Source of the DNA: CAYUHJ01 sp964444365
Lineage (GTDB): Bacteria > Planctomycetota > Planctomycetia > Gemmatales > Gemmataceae
DNA: 64,000 nt
Assembly: GCA_964444365.1 (NCBI GenBank)
Contig: CAYUHJ010000007.1
Coordinates: 25,651 to 89,650 of the forward strand
Direction: 5' to 3'
Shown: piece after piece, positions 52,324 to 60,558 of the stretch
How the letters are laid out: each line of letters begins with the position of its first letter
Numbering within the stretch: position 1 is the stretch's first letter
Program-made: the position numbers and the translations under genes
Notes under the pieces: model-generated
What the model was told of the DNA's origin: nothing
The model's input: only the letters and a program-made list of their open reading frames with translations
The model's database searches: none

Positions 52324-53765
52324 ATGCCGCGCAGGAAGACGGCGAGCGGTCGGGCGACGGCCCGCCGCCCGCCGACCCACGTGTACGTCCCCGAAACTTT
52401 CGACCCGAAAGTTCACCTGCCGGGCGACCTCCTGCGCTACGCCGACTGCGCCCGGTACTTCCTGCACCGGGTCGTCTGGGGCCGGGTCCAGCGGCGGCTG
52501 ACCCCCGACGAGTTCGTGCCGATCAAGTTCGATTACCTGCGGGCGGTAGTCCCCGACCGGGTGATCAGGCCGCTGAAGGAGGCGCTGCTCGACGGCGGGG
52601 TGGTCGACTGCGACGGCCAGTACATCGAGGGCGAGAAGTCGCTGGGCTACCGCCTCGCCCCGCCCCACAGCGCGGCCCGGATCGTCCGCACCCGCCTGAG
52701 CGACGGCGTGACCGCCGACAAGGTGCGGGCGAACCGGCAGGCCGAGTTCAAGCGGGTCCGACTGGATGTCCACAAGTACCTGTGGGGCCAGTACCGGCGT
52801 CTGGGATCGACCTGCCGCTGGCGCTCGACCTGCTGAACGGCGACCCGAACTACGAGGTGAACAAGATACCCCCGCAGCAGATCGCCTCGAAGGACTGGTC
52901 GTTCTCCGTCTGCCGGTACGGGCGGGTCCACACCGACCTGACCCGATGCCCGAAAGCGGTGCGCCCGGCGCTGCGGGTCGGCGGGGAGCCGTTAATAGAG
53001 ATCGACATCGCTAATAGCCAACCTCTCTTCCTCGCCCTGCTGCTTATCAACTACCGGAGGAACGGTAATAAGACGTTTGCCTATGTCACGTTCCCCGAGG
53101 AGAGAGCCAACCCTTATGACCAGATCGACGAGATCGTCCGCAGAACCATCCTCCACTTCTCCCAAAGAGAAGAGATCTCTCCCACCCCACCACCTACTGC
53201 TTCCATTACGACTCGCAAGGAATGCGACGAAGGGAAGGAAGGTATTGTCTTTGTGGAACTTAGGGCGAGTGACGATGGTGCAGACAGGGGCAGTCGTTAT
53301 CAGCGGTTTTTGAAGCCGGACGAGACGGCATTCGTGCGGCTCTGTGAGGCAGGCAGGCTCTACGAGGACTTCATGGACAGGCTCGGCTTGCCCGTGCGGA
53401 ACTGGGCGAAGGAGCAGTTCTTCGAGGTGATCTACGGGAGCAACCACGTCCAATCGCCCCTCAAGGCCGACTTCACCGAGGTCTTCCCCAGCGTGGCCGA
53501 AGTGGTTCGGGTCCACAAGCGGAAGGACCACGGCTTCCTGCCCCGGCTCATGCAGAACGTCGAGGCCAACTTCGTCATCAACACCGTCTGCCGTAGGCTC
53601 ATGAACGAACTGCCCGACGCCCCGGTGCTGACGATCCACGACTGCCTGCTCACCACTCCCCCTTACGCGGACGCCATCACCGGCGTCATGCGAGAGGAGT
53701 TCGCCCGGCTGGGCCTGTCGGCGGAACTCAAAGTCAAACCTCACGGTCGGAGTGCCGGGGGCTGA
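52324..53765 (+). pseudogene. Family-A-polymerase-like replication protein, frameshifted
   Basis: The first frame (52324-52836) reads through VYVPETFDPKVHLPGDLLRY and DVHKYLWGQYRRLG, then ends out of frame. The second frame continues as GIDLPLALDLLNGDPNYEVN to 53765. Adding one base in the CTGGG tract at 52801-52805 joins them. The second part has motif-A-like EPLIEIDIANSQPLFLALLL, a B-like WAKEQFFEVIYGSNHV and a C-like VLTIHDCLLTTPP, as in family A polymerases and related plasmid proteins. Between A and B lies a divergent, lower-GC insert (about 53030-53330). Confidence 0.75.
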
Positions 53766-53835
53766 CCGGCATAGTGCCTTGAAGGATCTGATCGCGCCGC
53801 ACCCGGTCGGTCGCGGGGAGGAAGTCGGAGGAGCC

Positions 53836-54651
53836 ATGCCGGACGACAAGCTGGTCATCGACATCGCGGAACTGGTGGCCGAGGCCGAAGCCCTTCTGGC
53901 CGAGGCGCGGCGGGAGGAGCGGCCCGAGCACCGGATCTCCAAGATCGTCGGCGAGATGCGGGCCTACAAGGCGGCGGTGGTGAGGGCGAACGTCCCGCGC
54001 GCCGACGGCTCCGACGAGGACCGGCTACGCGACCACCGGGATGCGTCCCGAGCGCCGGGTGCGCCCCTCGTCACGCTCCGGGCGTGGCTGGCGGCGCGGG
54101 ACACGGCCTACCTGCTCGGGCCGCAGGCCCTCTGGCGGCTCGACGACGCCGACTGGGAGGGGGAGGTCTGGTCGCCGCTGGCCGAGTGGGTCGAGCGGGG
54201 GTACGCGTTGCTCTACGGCGGCGCGGGCGGGGCGGGTTGGCCCTGCCCGGTGCCCCCGGATGCCTTCCGCGCGTGGGAGGGGGAGGAGTTGGAACTCGAA
54301 CACCGGTTGCTGGCCCGGATTGCCGTCTTCGTGCCGGTGGGCGACGGCCTGACCCTCGACCCCGCCGACCCGTTCACGATCCGCTGGAACGGCGTGGCGT
54401 GTCGCCTCGGGGACAACGACGGGTTCCGCATCGCGGAGCGGCTGGCGCGGGCCAAGGGCCGGAAGGTCTCGCGGGAGGACATCGGGCTGGCCGTGAACAA
54501 CGACGACTACTCGGACGACGCGCTCCGCACGGCGGCGTCACGGCTGAAGGCGAAGCTCAAGCAATACGGCCTCGGCGACCTCGCCGCCCGGATCAAGACC
54601 TCCGAGGGCGGGCGGTTCATCTACGTCGCGCCGCCGGAAGGGACTGCCTGA
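53836..54651 (+). CDS. Hypothetical protein with winged-helix-like C-terminus
   Basis: This 271-residue protein starts at ATG 53836 after GGAGGAG. The N-terminal part (IDIAELVAEAEALLAEARRE) is helical. The middle is a Trp/Gly-rich domain (WRLDDADWEGEVWSPLAEWV). The last 85 residues (FTIRWNGVACRLGDNDGFRI, then DDALRTAASRLKAKLKQYGL and TSEGGRFIYV) resemble the OmpR/PhoB-type winged helix, so DNA binding is likely. No receiver domain is present. Confidence 0.6.
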   Translation: MPDDKLVIDIAELVAEAEALLAEARREERPEHRISKIVGEMRAYKAAVVRANVPRADGSDEDRLRDHRDASRAPGAPLVTLRAWLAARDTAYLLGPQALWRLDDADWEGEVWSPLAEWVERGYALLYGGAGGAGWPCPVPPDAFRAWEGEELELEHRLLARIAVFVPVGDGLTLDPADPFTIRWNGVACRLGDNDGFRIAERLARAKGRKVSREDIGLAVNNDDYSDDALRTAASRLKAKLKQYGLGDLAARIKTSEGGRFIYVAPPEGTA

Positions 54652-54884
54652 CGACCGGATCGCGGTCGGCCTGACCCCTCCCGACCTCTAACTCATACCG
54701 CCTGCGCCGACCGCCCCTCCGGGCGGGCCGGGGACGGTGCGCACTTCTCGGATCCGGCCTCCCGGCCCGCAGTGTCACAAACACGTCACCGGGATGTCAC
54801 TGGAGTCAGGTACAGTCGGGTCGTCGGGCGTGACCGACGCAAGAAGTCGCCCTGACGAAACAATGCAAAGGAAGGATTCCACCC

Positions 54885-55250
54885 ATGTCTGCTCATGAAC
54901 ACGGCCCCGAGCGCCCCGCACTCGGGGAACCGCCAGCCGACGCCGTGACAAGGCCGCAGGTCTCGGCTGCGGAAGGCCGGACCACCGAGCCGCCTGCGAA
55001 GAGACTTGTGCGGGTCACGGTCGCCGAGATCACCCCGGACTCCGAGGGCAAGGTGCTCGTCGAAGTCCCGGCGGCGTGGGACGAGGAGCGGGTCTGGCGG
55101 GCGCTGGAGGAGAACCTGTGCGAACTCGTCGAGGAAGCCTGTTGGGACACCCCGTCCGAGGGCGACCGCTACGGAGTGGTCTCATTCGACATGGACGAAG
55201 ACGTGGATGACGAGATCGACCCGACGCTGCCCATGGTGAGGCTGTCGTAG
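54885..55250 (+). CDS. Small acidic hypothetical protein
   Basis: This 121-residue protein follows a 233-base spacer (which contains a short CCGCCCCTCCGGGCGG hairpin) and starts at ATG 54885 after AAGGAAGG. It is acidic: TVAEITPDSEGKVLVEVPAA, WRALEENLCELVEEACWDTP and SFDMDEDVDDEIDPTLPMVR. No family is recognised. It ends with TAG, showing that TAG works as a normal stop in this region. Confidence 0.6.
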   Translation: MSAHEHGPERPALGEPPADAVTRPQVSAAEGRTTEPPAKRLVRVTVAEITPDSEGKVLVEVPAAWDEERVWRALEENLCELVEEACWDTPSEGDRYGVVSFDMDEDVDDEIDPTLPMVRLS

Positions 55251-55418
55251 CGGAACGCTGGGCGGCGGGGCGAGTGGGGCCGGTACGTCTACGGCAGGCG
55301 GTCCCGCCGCCACCGCGTCGGGAACGGGGAGATGAGGCTGGCCGTCCGGCCCCCGCTCCCCGCCTGAGCCCGTCGCAACTTTTTCGAATCACGAACCGAA
55401 CACAAGGAGGAACTGCCC

Positions 55419-56027
55419 ATGATTTCTGACACACTCTCCGACGCGATCCGCCAGATCGAGGAATACCAAGAGACCAGCCCGTCGCAGTACGACGAGTACC
55501 GCGAGCACATCGAGTTGGTCAAGGCGGTGATGGACTCGCTCGTCGAGGCGCTCGACGAGCCGCCGTTCGCCTTCGGCATCTGGTACGAGCGGGTGCTCAA
55601 CCCAAACTTGACGCCCGAGCAGAAGGTCCGGTGGGAGGCGTGGTGCGAAGCCGGTCTCGCCCGCTGGGCCGAGAGGCTGCGGCTCCTCGGGCCGGTGCCC
55701 GAGGACGGATTACTCGGACGAATCCACGCCGCCGTCGAGCGGCAGGAGGCCATGCTCGCAGAACCGGAGGACGACAGGGCCGATGGCAAGCGGGGGTTGT
55801 TCGTCACCTACTTGTCCGTCTGGTGCTTCTTGGGCGACTTCGGCCCGGTAAGGCGTCGGATCGTCCCGGCGCTGGTCGCGCTCGCGTCGGACGCCGAGGC
55901 CATGCCGGTTGACGCCTGCGGCTGGCTCGGCCTGCCCGCCGGGAGCACCTACGCCGATGGCGTGCGGGCCGTCCGCGACCGGATCGCTCAGGCACGTGAT
56001 GGCAGGGCCGACGACCAAGGGGCATGA
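55419..56027 (+). CDS. Hypothetical protein
   Basis: This 202-residue protein is preceded by AAGGAGG. It is helical with IRQIEEYQETSPSQYDEYRE, ELVKAVMDSLVEALDEPPFA and VTYLSVWCFLGDFGPVRRRI. The latter contains a hydrophobic stretch but not a clear membrane segment. No family is recognised; it belongs to the rightward block. Confidence 0.65.
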   Translation: MISDTLSDAIRQIEEYQETSPSQYDEYREHIELVKAVMDSLVEALDEPPFAFGIWYERVLNPNLTPEQKVRWEAWCEAGLARWAERLRLLGPVPEDGLLGRIHAAVERQEAMLAEPEDDRADGKRGLFVTYLSVWCFLGDFGPVRRRIVPALVALASDAEAMPVDACGWLGLPAGSTYADGVRAVRDRIAQARDGRADDQGA

Positions 56028-56057
56028 CCACGAGACCACACCACGGAGGGTTACATC

Positions 56058-56948
56058 ATGAAGCTGCTGAACAAGGCCGAGGAGGCGGCGCGGGACATCC
56101 TCACGGCGTTCGAGAACCCGAACGGCCTCCCGAAGCCGCTGGCGCAGGTGTTCGTCCACCGGAACGACGGCGCGCCGTGCCGCCGGTGGTCGTGGCGGAA
56201 CCAGTTGATCGTGGCCGTCCGGGGGCACCGGGAGGCGCGGGGGTTCCGCCAGTGGGAGGCGGTCGGGCGGCGGGTGAAGAAGGAGGAGCGGGCGTTCCGC
56301 ATCCTCTCGCCCCTCGCCGCCAAGGTGCGGGACGGGGAGGCGGGCGACGAGCGGGTCGCCGTGTACGGGTTCCGGGGAACCCCCGTCTTCGGCCACGACC
56401 AGACCGAGGGGGAGCCGCTGGTCAGTGAGGACCGCAGCGCCGACGAATGGCTGGCCTCGCTCCCGCTGCGGGACATGGCCGAGGCGTGGGGCCTTTCGGT
56501 CGAGGCGTTCAACGGTCGTGGGGCGGGGTGCCTCGGGGCCTACGGGCACGGCGCGGGGATCGCTCTGGGCGTCAAGAACCTCTCGACGTGGTGTCACGAA
56601 CTGGTCCACGCCGCCGACGACCGGAACGGGACGATGACCCGGAACAAGGTGAACAGGGAGGTGGTGGCCGAACTCGGCGGGGCGGTGCTGATGAGGCTGC
56701 TCGGGCACGACCACGAGGCCGACCTCGGCGGCTGCTGGGAGTACGTCAAGCGGTACGCCGGGGACGAGAGGGTCGAGGTGCTGTCGGCCTGCGGGAAGGT
56801 GCTGGACCGGACCTGCGGGGCCGTCGCCCAGATCCTCGACACTGCCGAGGCCATCAGGACCGAGAGAGCGGGCGAAACTACAGAGCCGCAGGCCGGGGGC
56901 GTCCGACCGGGCGCGGGGGCCAAGCCCGTCACGGAAGACGCACGATGA
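56058..56948 (+). CDS. ArdC-like antirestriction protein with zincin domain
   Basis: This 296-residue protein starts at ATG 56058 after GGAGGG. The N-terminal part resembles ArdC ssDNA-binding domains: WSWRNQLIVAVRGHREARGF, RQWEAVGRRVKKEERAFRIL. The C-terminal part carries a metallopeptidase motif (LSTWCHELVHAADDRNG, HELVH near residue 180) and a later Glu (VVAELGGAVLM). ArdC-type proteins are carried by mobile elements and protect incoming DNA from restriction. It overlaps the next gene by four bases. Confidence 0.85.
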   Translation: MKLLNKAEEAARDILTAFENPNGLPKPLAQVFVHRNDGAPCRRWSWRNQLIVAVRGHREARGFRQWEAVGRRVKKEERAFRILSPLAAKVRDGEAGDERVAVYGFRGTPVFGHDQTEGEPLVSEDRSADEWLASLPLRDMAEAWGLSVEAFNGRGAGCLGAYGHGAGIALGVKNLSTWCHELVHAADDRNGTMTRNKVNREVVAELGGAVLMRLLGHDHEADLGGCWEYVKRYAGDERVEVLSACGKVLDRTCGAVAQILDTAEAIRTERAGETTEPQAGGVRPGAGAKPVTEDAR

Positions 56949-57346
56949 ACACGCTGACCATCACCACCGCGCAGATCGAGCAGGAGTTCCTGAACTGGCT
57001 GCGGGGGAGGCGCTCGCTGCTGCGGCTGGCGCACTTCCAGCAGTCGATAGCGGAGTCCGACACGGAACTGCCCGAGCCCCTCGGCGACGAACACGGCTAC
57101 CCGCCGGGGACCACGGTGGGGCACGCCGTCCGGTGCGCCGTCGCGTTCGATGACCGCGATGGCACGGAGTACCGGCTGGAGACCCGGCTCGCCTTCCCGA
57201 GCGAGGCCGAGTCGCTCCGGTGGTGGCGGGCCAACAAGGACAACCCCGACCGGATCACCCTGCGGCACGTGGGCGACGGGCGCTGGGAGATGAAGGTCGC
57301 CCTGACTGACGGGGCGAGACTGGTGGACTGGAAAGACGGGTTCTGA
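56945..57346 (+). CDS. Hypothetical protein following ArdC
   Basis: This 133-residue protein begins at ATG 56945, coupled to the ArdC-like stop. It contains IEQEFLNWLRGRRSLLRLAH, YPPGTTVGHAVRCAVAFDDR and SEAESLRWWRANKDNPDRIT. It has no recognised family; the position suggests a role linked to the mobile block. Confidence 0.6.
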   Translation: MNTLTITTAQIEQEFLNWLRGRRSLLRLAHFQQSIAESDTELPEPLGDEHGYPPGTTVGHAVRCAVAFDDRDGTEYRLETRLAFPSEAESLRWWRANKDNPDRITLRHVGDGRWEMKVALTDGARLVDWKDGF

Positions 57347-57393
57347 CCCCATTCACGGAGCAAGAACCACAACGTACCCAAGGAGAGAAGGAC

Positions 57394-57771
57394 ATGAAAT
57401 TCAGCAAGGACGACGCACCGACCCGCCACTGGTGGTGGCTGGCGGTCAATGGCCCGTCGTGCGCGGCGAGCCCGGCCCCGCTGCCCGCCCCGGTCGAGGT
57501 CTGGCCGACACCGGAACAACTCATGGGCTTCAAGACCCGAGACGAGCAGCTTGCCGCGCAGCGGCTCCTGCTGCACGCCCCGATGAGCGAGGTCACACGG
57601 TACATGGGCCGGACGTTCCCGGCCCTCATCAGGACCGGCGACGTGGTGTACATCCGACCGGCCAACCCGCAGCCGCCGACCGAGGGGCCGACGTTCTGGC
57701 TGGCGGGGGGCGAGGCCCTCAGCCCGGAAGCGATCTACCCCGTTGGACATCAAGGAGAGCACGCACCATGA
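57394..57771 (+). CDS. Hypothetical protein
   Basis: This 125-residue protein starts at ATG 57394 after AAGGAG. It reads RHWWWLAVNGPSCAASPAPL and VWPTPEQLMGFKTRDEQLAA, then MSEVTRYMGRTFPALIRTGD. Pro and Trp content is high. The stop overlaps the start of the HExxH gene by four bases. No function is known. Confidence 0.6.
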   Translation: MKFSKDDAPTRHWWWLAVNGPSCAASPAPLPAPVEVWPTPEQLMGFKTRDEQLAAQRLLLHAPMSEVTRYMGRTFPALIRTGDVVYIRPANPQPPTEGPTFWLAGGEALSPEAIYPVGHQGEHAP

Positions 57772-58589
57772 GCAAGGACGTGATCAATGAAACGCACCAC
57801 GCACTCCGCTACTACGGAGATGTCTGCCGACCGGCTGAGGGCCAGCACGACCTGCACGCCCTGACAGTCGAGGTGGTCAGCCGCCTCCCCGACGAGGTGC
57901 GCGACTGGCTGTCCGACAGCGGCACCGTGTTCGTCGGCGGCTCGGGCCAACTCGGAGAGTTCATCGAAGTGTGCCTCCCGGCGTCCGAGGTGAGGGAGGG
58001 GCTGGTCACGCTCCGGGTGATCTACCTCGCCGAGAAACTGATGAGCGAGCCCCGCGTCGAGGCGGTCCACACCATAGCTCATGAGGTCGCGCACGCCTAT
58101 CTCGCCGCCCACGGCGACCCGGACCACGAGTGGGGCGGCGGGTACGACGCCGAGGTCAAGGCCGACGCACTCGTCGCGTCGTGGGGCTTCCCCGAACCCC
58201 CCGGACGGGCCGAGGCGAGGGAGGCATACCGGGTGCCACTCCCTCGGGCGAGCGTTCCACCGGAGCCGCCGGTGGAGGAGAAGGACGCCGAAGAGCAGAT
58301 CACTGTCAGCGTCCGCCGCCAGTGGAACGACTACCGCACCCTAAACGTGCCGCTGGGCGACCTGTGGGACTTCCACTGGCGGCAGGTGTCGGGCGGGGTC
58401 GGGCAGCGCCTCCCGCGCCCGTTCCTGCACGCCCGCATGTGGTGCAGCAGCATCCCCGAGGGGTCCGACTTCCCCCACTCGTGTCTGCGCGGCCCGCCGC
58501 CGCACGCGATCCTCGTGTGCGTCTGCAAGAAGGACAACCGCGCGGCCTTCGACCGGCTGTGCGAACTCGCCCGAAAGGACTCAGCATGA
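57768..58589 (+). CDS. Zincin-like protein (HExxH) of the mobile block
   Basis: This 273-residue protein starts at ATG 57768. A zinc-protease motif is at AVHTIAHEVAHAYLAAHGDP (HEVAH near residue 107), with DAEVKADALVASWGFPE supplying a likely third ligand region. The C-terminal third (LGDLWDFHWRQVSGGVGQRL; CVCKKDNRAAFDRLCELARK) is not recognised. It is coupled to the Dam-like methylase by a four-base overlap. With ArdC this makes two HExxH proteins within 2.5 kb. Confidence 0.75.
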   Translation: MSKDVINETHHALRYYGDVCRPAEGQHDLHALTVEVVSRLPDEVRDWLSDSGTVFVGGSGQLGEFIEVCLPASEVREGLVTLRVIYLAEKLMSEPRVEAVHTIAHEVAHAYLAAHGDPDHEWGGGYDAEVKADALVASWGFPEPPGRAEAREAYRVPLPRASVPPEPPVEEKDAEEQITVSVRRQWNDYRTLNVPLGDLWDFHWRQVSGGVGQRLPRPFLHARMWCSSIPEGSDFPHSCLRGPPPHAILVCVCKKDNRAAFDRLCELARKDSA

Positions 58590-59407
58590 ATCAGACAACC
58601 ACTGCAACCAGATACCTCCGCCCCCCGGTGAAGTGGCACGGCGGCAAGCACTACCTCGCGGGGAAGATCGCCGCTCTGTTCCCGGCGCACGAGATCTACG
58701 TCGAGCCGTTCGGCGGGGCGGCGTCGGTCCTGCTGAACAAGGAGCCCGCGCCGGTCGAGGTGTACAACGACCTCGACGCCCGGATTACCCGGCTGTTCCG
58801 CGTCCTGCGGGACCACGGGGACGAGTTGCGCCGCCGCCTCGCGCTGACCCCGTACAGCGAGGTCGAGTTCGGGCACGCGGCCCTCCCCCACTACGACGAG
58901 GTGGAGCAGGCCCGGCGGGACTTCGTGCGGTGGCGGCAGTCCCTCGGCGGGCGCGGCAACCACTTCAGTTTCTCGGTCCATCGCTCCCGCCGGGGGATGG
59001 CCGACGTGGTGTCCGGGTTCCTCTCTGCCATCGACGGCGAGCTACCGTGGATCGTCGAGCGGCTCCGCACCGTCCAGATCGTCTGCCGCCCCGCCGCCGA
59101 GGTGATCCGGCGGTTCGACGGCCCGGACACCCTCATCTACTGCGACCCCCCGTACCTGCCCGAGACGAGAGCCGAGAGCAGCCGGGACATTTATGGGGTG
59201 GAGATGACCGACGCGGACCACCGGGCGCTCTTGGAAGAACTCCGCTGGTGCAATGGCAAGGTCGTCCTCAGCGGCTACCCGTCCGCCCTGTACGACGATC
59301 TCCTCTCCGACTGGCGGGTGGTCGAGTTCGACGTGGCGAACCATGCCGCCGCCGGGGAGGTCAAGCGGCGGGAGACCGAGTGCCTGTGGCTGAACTGGCC
59401 GGGGTGA
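58586..59407 (+). CDS. Dam-like DNA adenine methylase
   Basis: This 273-residue protein starts at ATG 58586. It is an alpha-class N6-adenine methyltransferase: PPVKWHGGKHYLAGKIAALF (motif X/I region), IYVEPFGGAASVLLNKEPAP (FxGxG SAM site), and LIYCDPPYLPETRAES (motif IV DPPY). The target sequence cannot be read from the protein. It is the last gene of the rightward block and converges with the nuclease-like gene, 15 bases between stops. Confidence 0.92.
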   Translation: MNQTTTATRYLRPPVKWHGGKHYLAGKIAALFPAHEIYVEPFGGAASVLLNKEPAPVEVYNDLDARITRLFRVLRDHGDELRRRLALTPYSEVEFGHAALPHYDEVEQARRDFVRWRQSLGGRGNHFSFSVHRSRRGMADVVSGFLSAIDGELPWIVERLRTVQIVCRPAAEVIRRFDGPDTLIYCDPPYLPETRAESSRDIYGVEMTDADHRALLEELRWCNGKVVLSGYPSALYDDLLSDWRVVEFDVANHAAAGEVKRRETECLWLNWPG

Positions 59408-59422
59408 CGAGGGATGTACGGG

Positions 59423-60394
59423 TCAACCTGAATTGGCCGCTGCCTCCAACACTGCGGCCTGCTCGGGGGTGAGGCTGGCTGTCGCGCCGCGCAGCCCCTT
59501 CCGCCCGGCCCGCAACTGGGTCCGAATCGTGGCGTCTGCCACGCCAGCCCCCACGGCCACGAGCGCCGTCTTGCACCTCCCAAACGACCACCCGTGTGCC
59601 CCCATCCAGCGGATCACCGCCGTCGCGGGGTGGCCGAGCACCGCGTACCGGTTCTGAACCTTTGCGGCAGGAGTGCTGTTTGAGGCGGCAGGTACTGCGT
59701 CACCGGGCGTGGGCGAACCCATCAATCCCGGTGCGATGCCGAGCCGCGCCAGCCGGGGCTCAACGTCCTCGACCGTGACCGGCGACTGCTGGGTGGCGAA
59801 GTAGTCGGCGACGGTGCGGAAGCGGTCGCCGTACTTCGCCGTGAAGTCGGCCCGCAAGCTCGGGTTCTGGCACACGCTGGTGATGGTGCGGCGGCTCCGC
59901 AGGAACCGCAGGGGGCGGTCGGCCCCGGTCACGTAGAGGAACTTGGCCTTCGAGGTCTCGTGCTCGGCGAGGTAGAAGAAGTCCTTGAACAGCCCGCTCT
60001 GACGAACCGAGTCGCGGCCCCGCCACCGGATGAATTTGAACTCGGCCACCCGCCGGTCGGTTTCGAGGTCGAACGGCTTCCCGGTGTTGCCCGCCGCGAG
60101 CGAGAGGTAGTCAACCGTCTCCCCCTCTTCGAGCAGGCCGGGGAGCAGCAGGAGAATCCCGAGGGCGTGGATCATTTCGTGGATCTGGCTCGCCGCCTCC
60201 TTGAACAGGTACGCGGCCACGAGCACGTTTGTGCCGATCTGGTGTGACGCCAGATCGGTCTGGCAGTCCGTACCCCCCGAGGAGCGGAGGTCGCGTTCGA
60301 TGGCCGCGATCCGCTTCCGTAGACTGCCTCCGCTGAACGAGTCGAGTGTCCGAGCGGCGTCGGCGAGGTCCGTCAGGCTGCGCTCGTTGGCCAC
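59423..60394 (-). CDS. Candidate PD-(D/E)xK nuclease with C-terminal planctomycete domain
   Basis: This 323-residue protein starts at GTG 60394, eight bases after GGAGG. The N-terminal two-thirds has MIHALGILLLLPGLLEEGET, LAAGNTGKPFDLETD and RRVAEFKFIRWRGRDSVRQS: an acidic residue, FD and E-F-K match the D...ExK nuclease core. A short linker leads to a separate domain (HPATAVIRWMGAHGWSFGRC ... TIRTQLRAGRKGLRG), a planctomycete HTH-like module. It lies downstream of the HNH-repeat gene and brxHI. Function is inferred from the motif only. Confidence 0.6.
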   Translation of the reverse strand: MANERSLTDLADAARTLDSFSGGSLRKRIAAIERDLRSSGGTDCQTDLASHQIGTNVLVAAYLFKEAASQIHEMIHALGILLLLPGLLEEGETVDYLSLAAGNTGKPFDLETDRRVAEFKFIRWRGRDSVRQSGLFKDFFYLAEHETSKAKFLYVTGADRPLRFLRSRRTITSVCQNPSLRADFTAKYGDRFRTVADYFATQQSPVTVEDVEPRLARLGIAPGLMGSPTPGDAVPAASNSTPAAKVQNRYAVLGHPATAVIRWMGAHGWSFGRCKTALVAVGAGVADATIRTQLRAGRKGLRGATASLTPEQAAVLEAAANSG

Positions 60395-60558
60395 GGCTCA
60401 GGTCCTCCCTACCCGCGATGCCTCTGCCCGCCTATCTCGGCCCCGGCGGTGGAGATCCGATGGCTCGTTGCTCTACAACCTCTACTGCAGTCGTTATCAG
60501 TCCTTGCGAGGACAGCCCATAACGCCGCCAACCCCAAACGAAGTTCCGAGTAGAGTCC

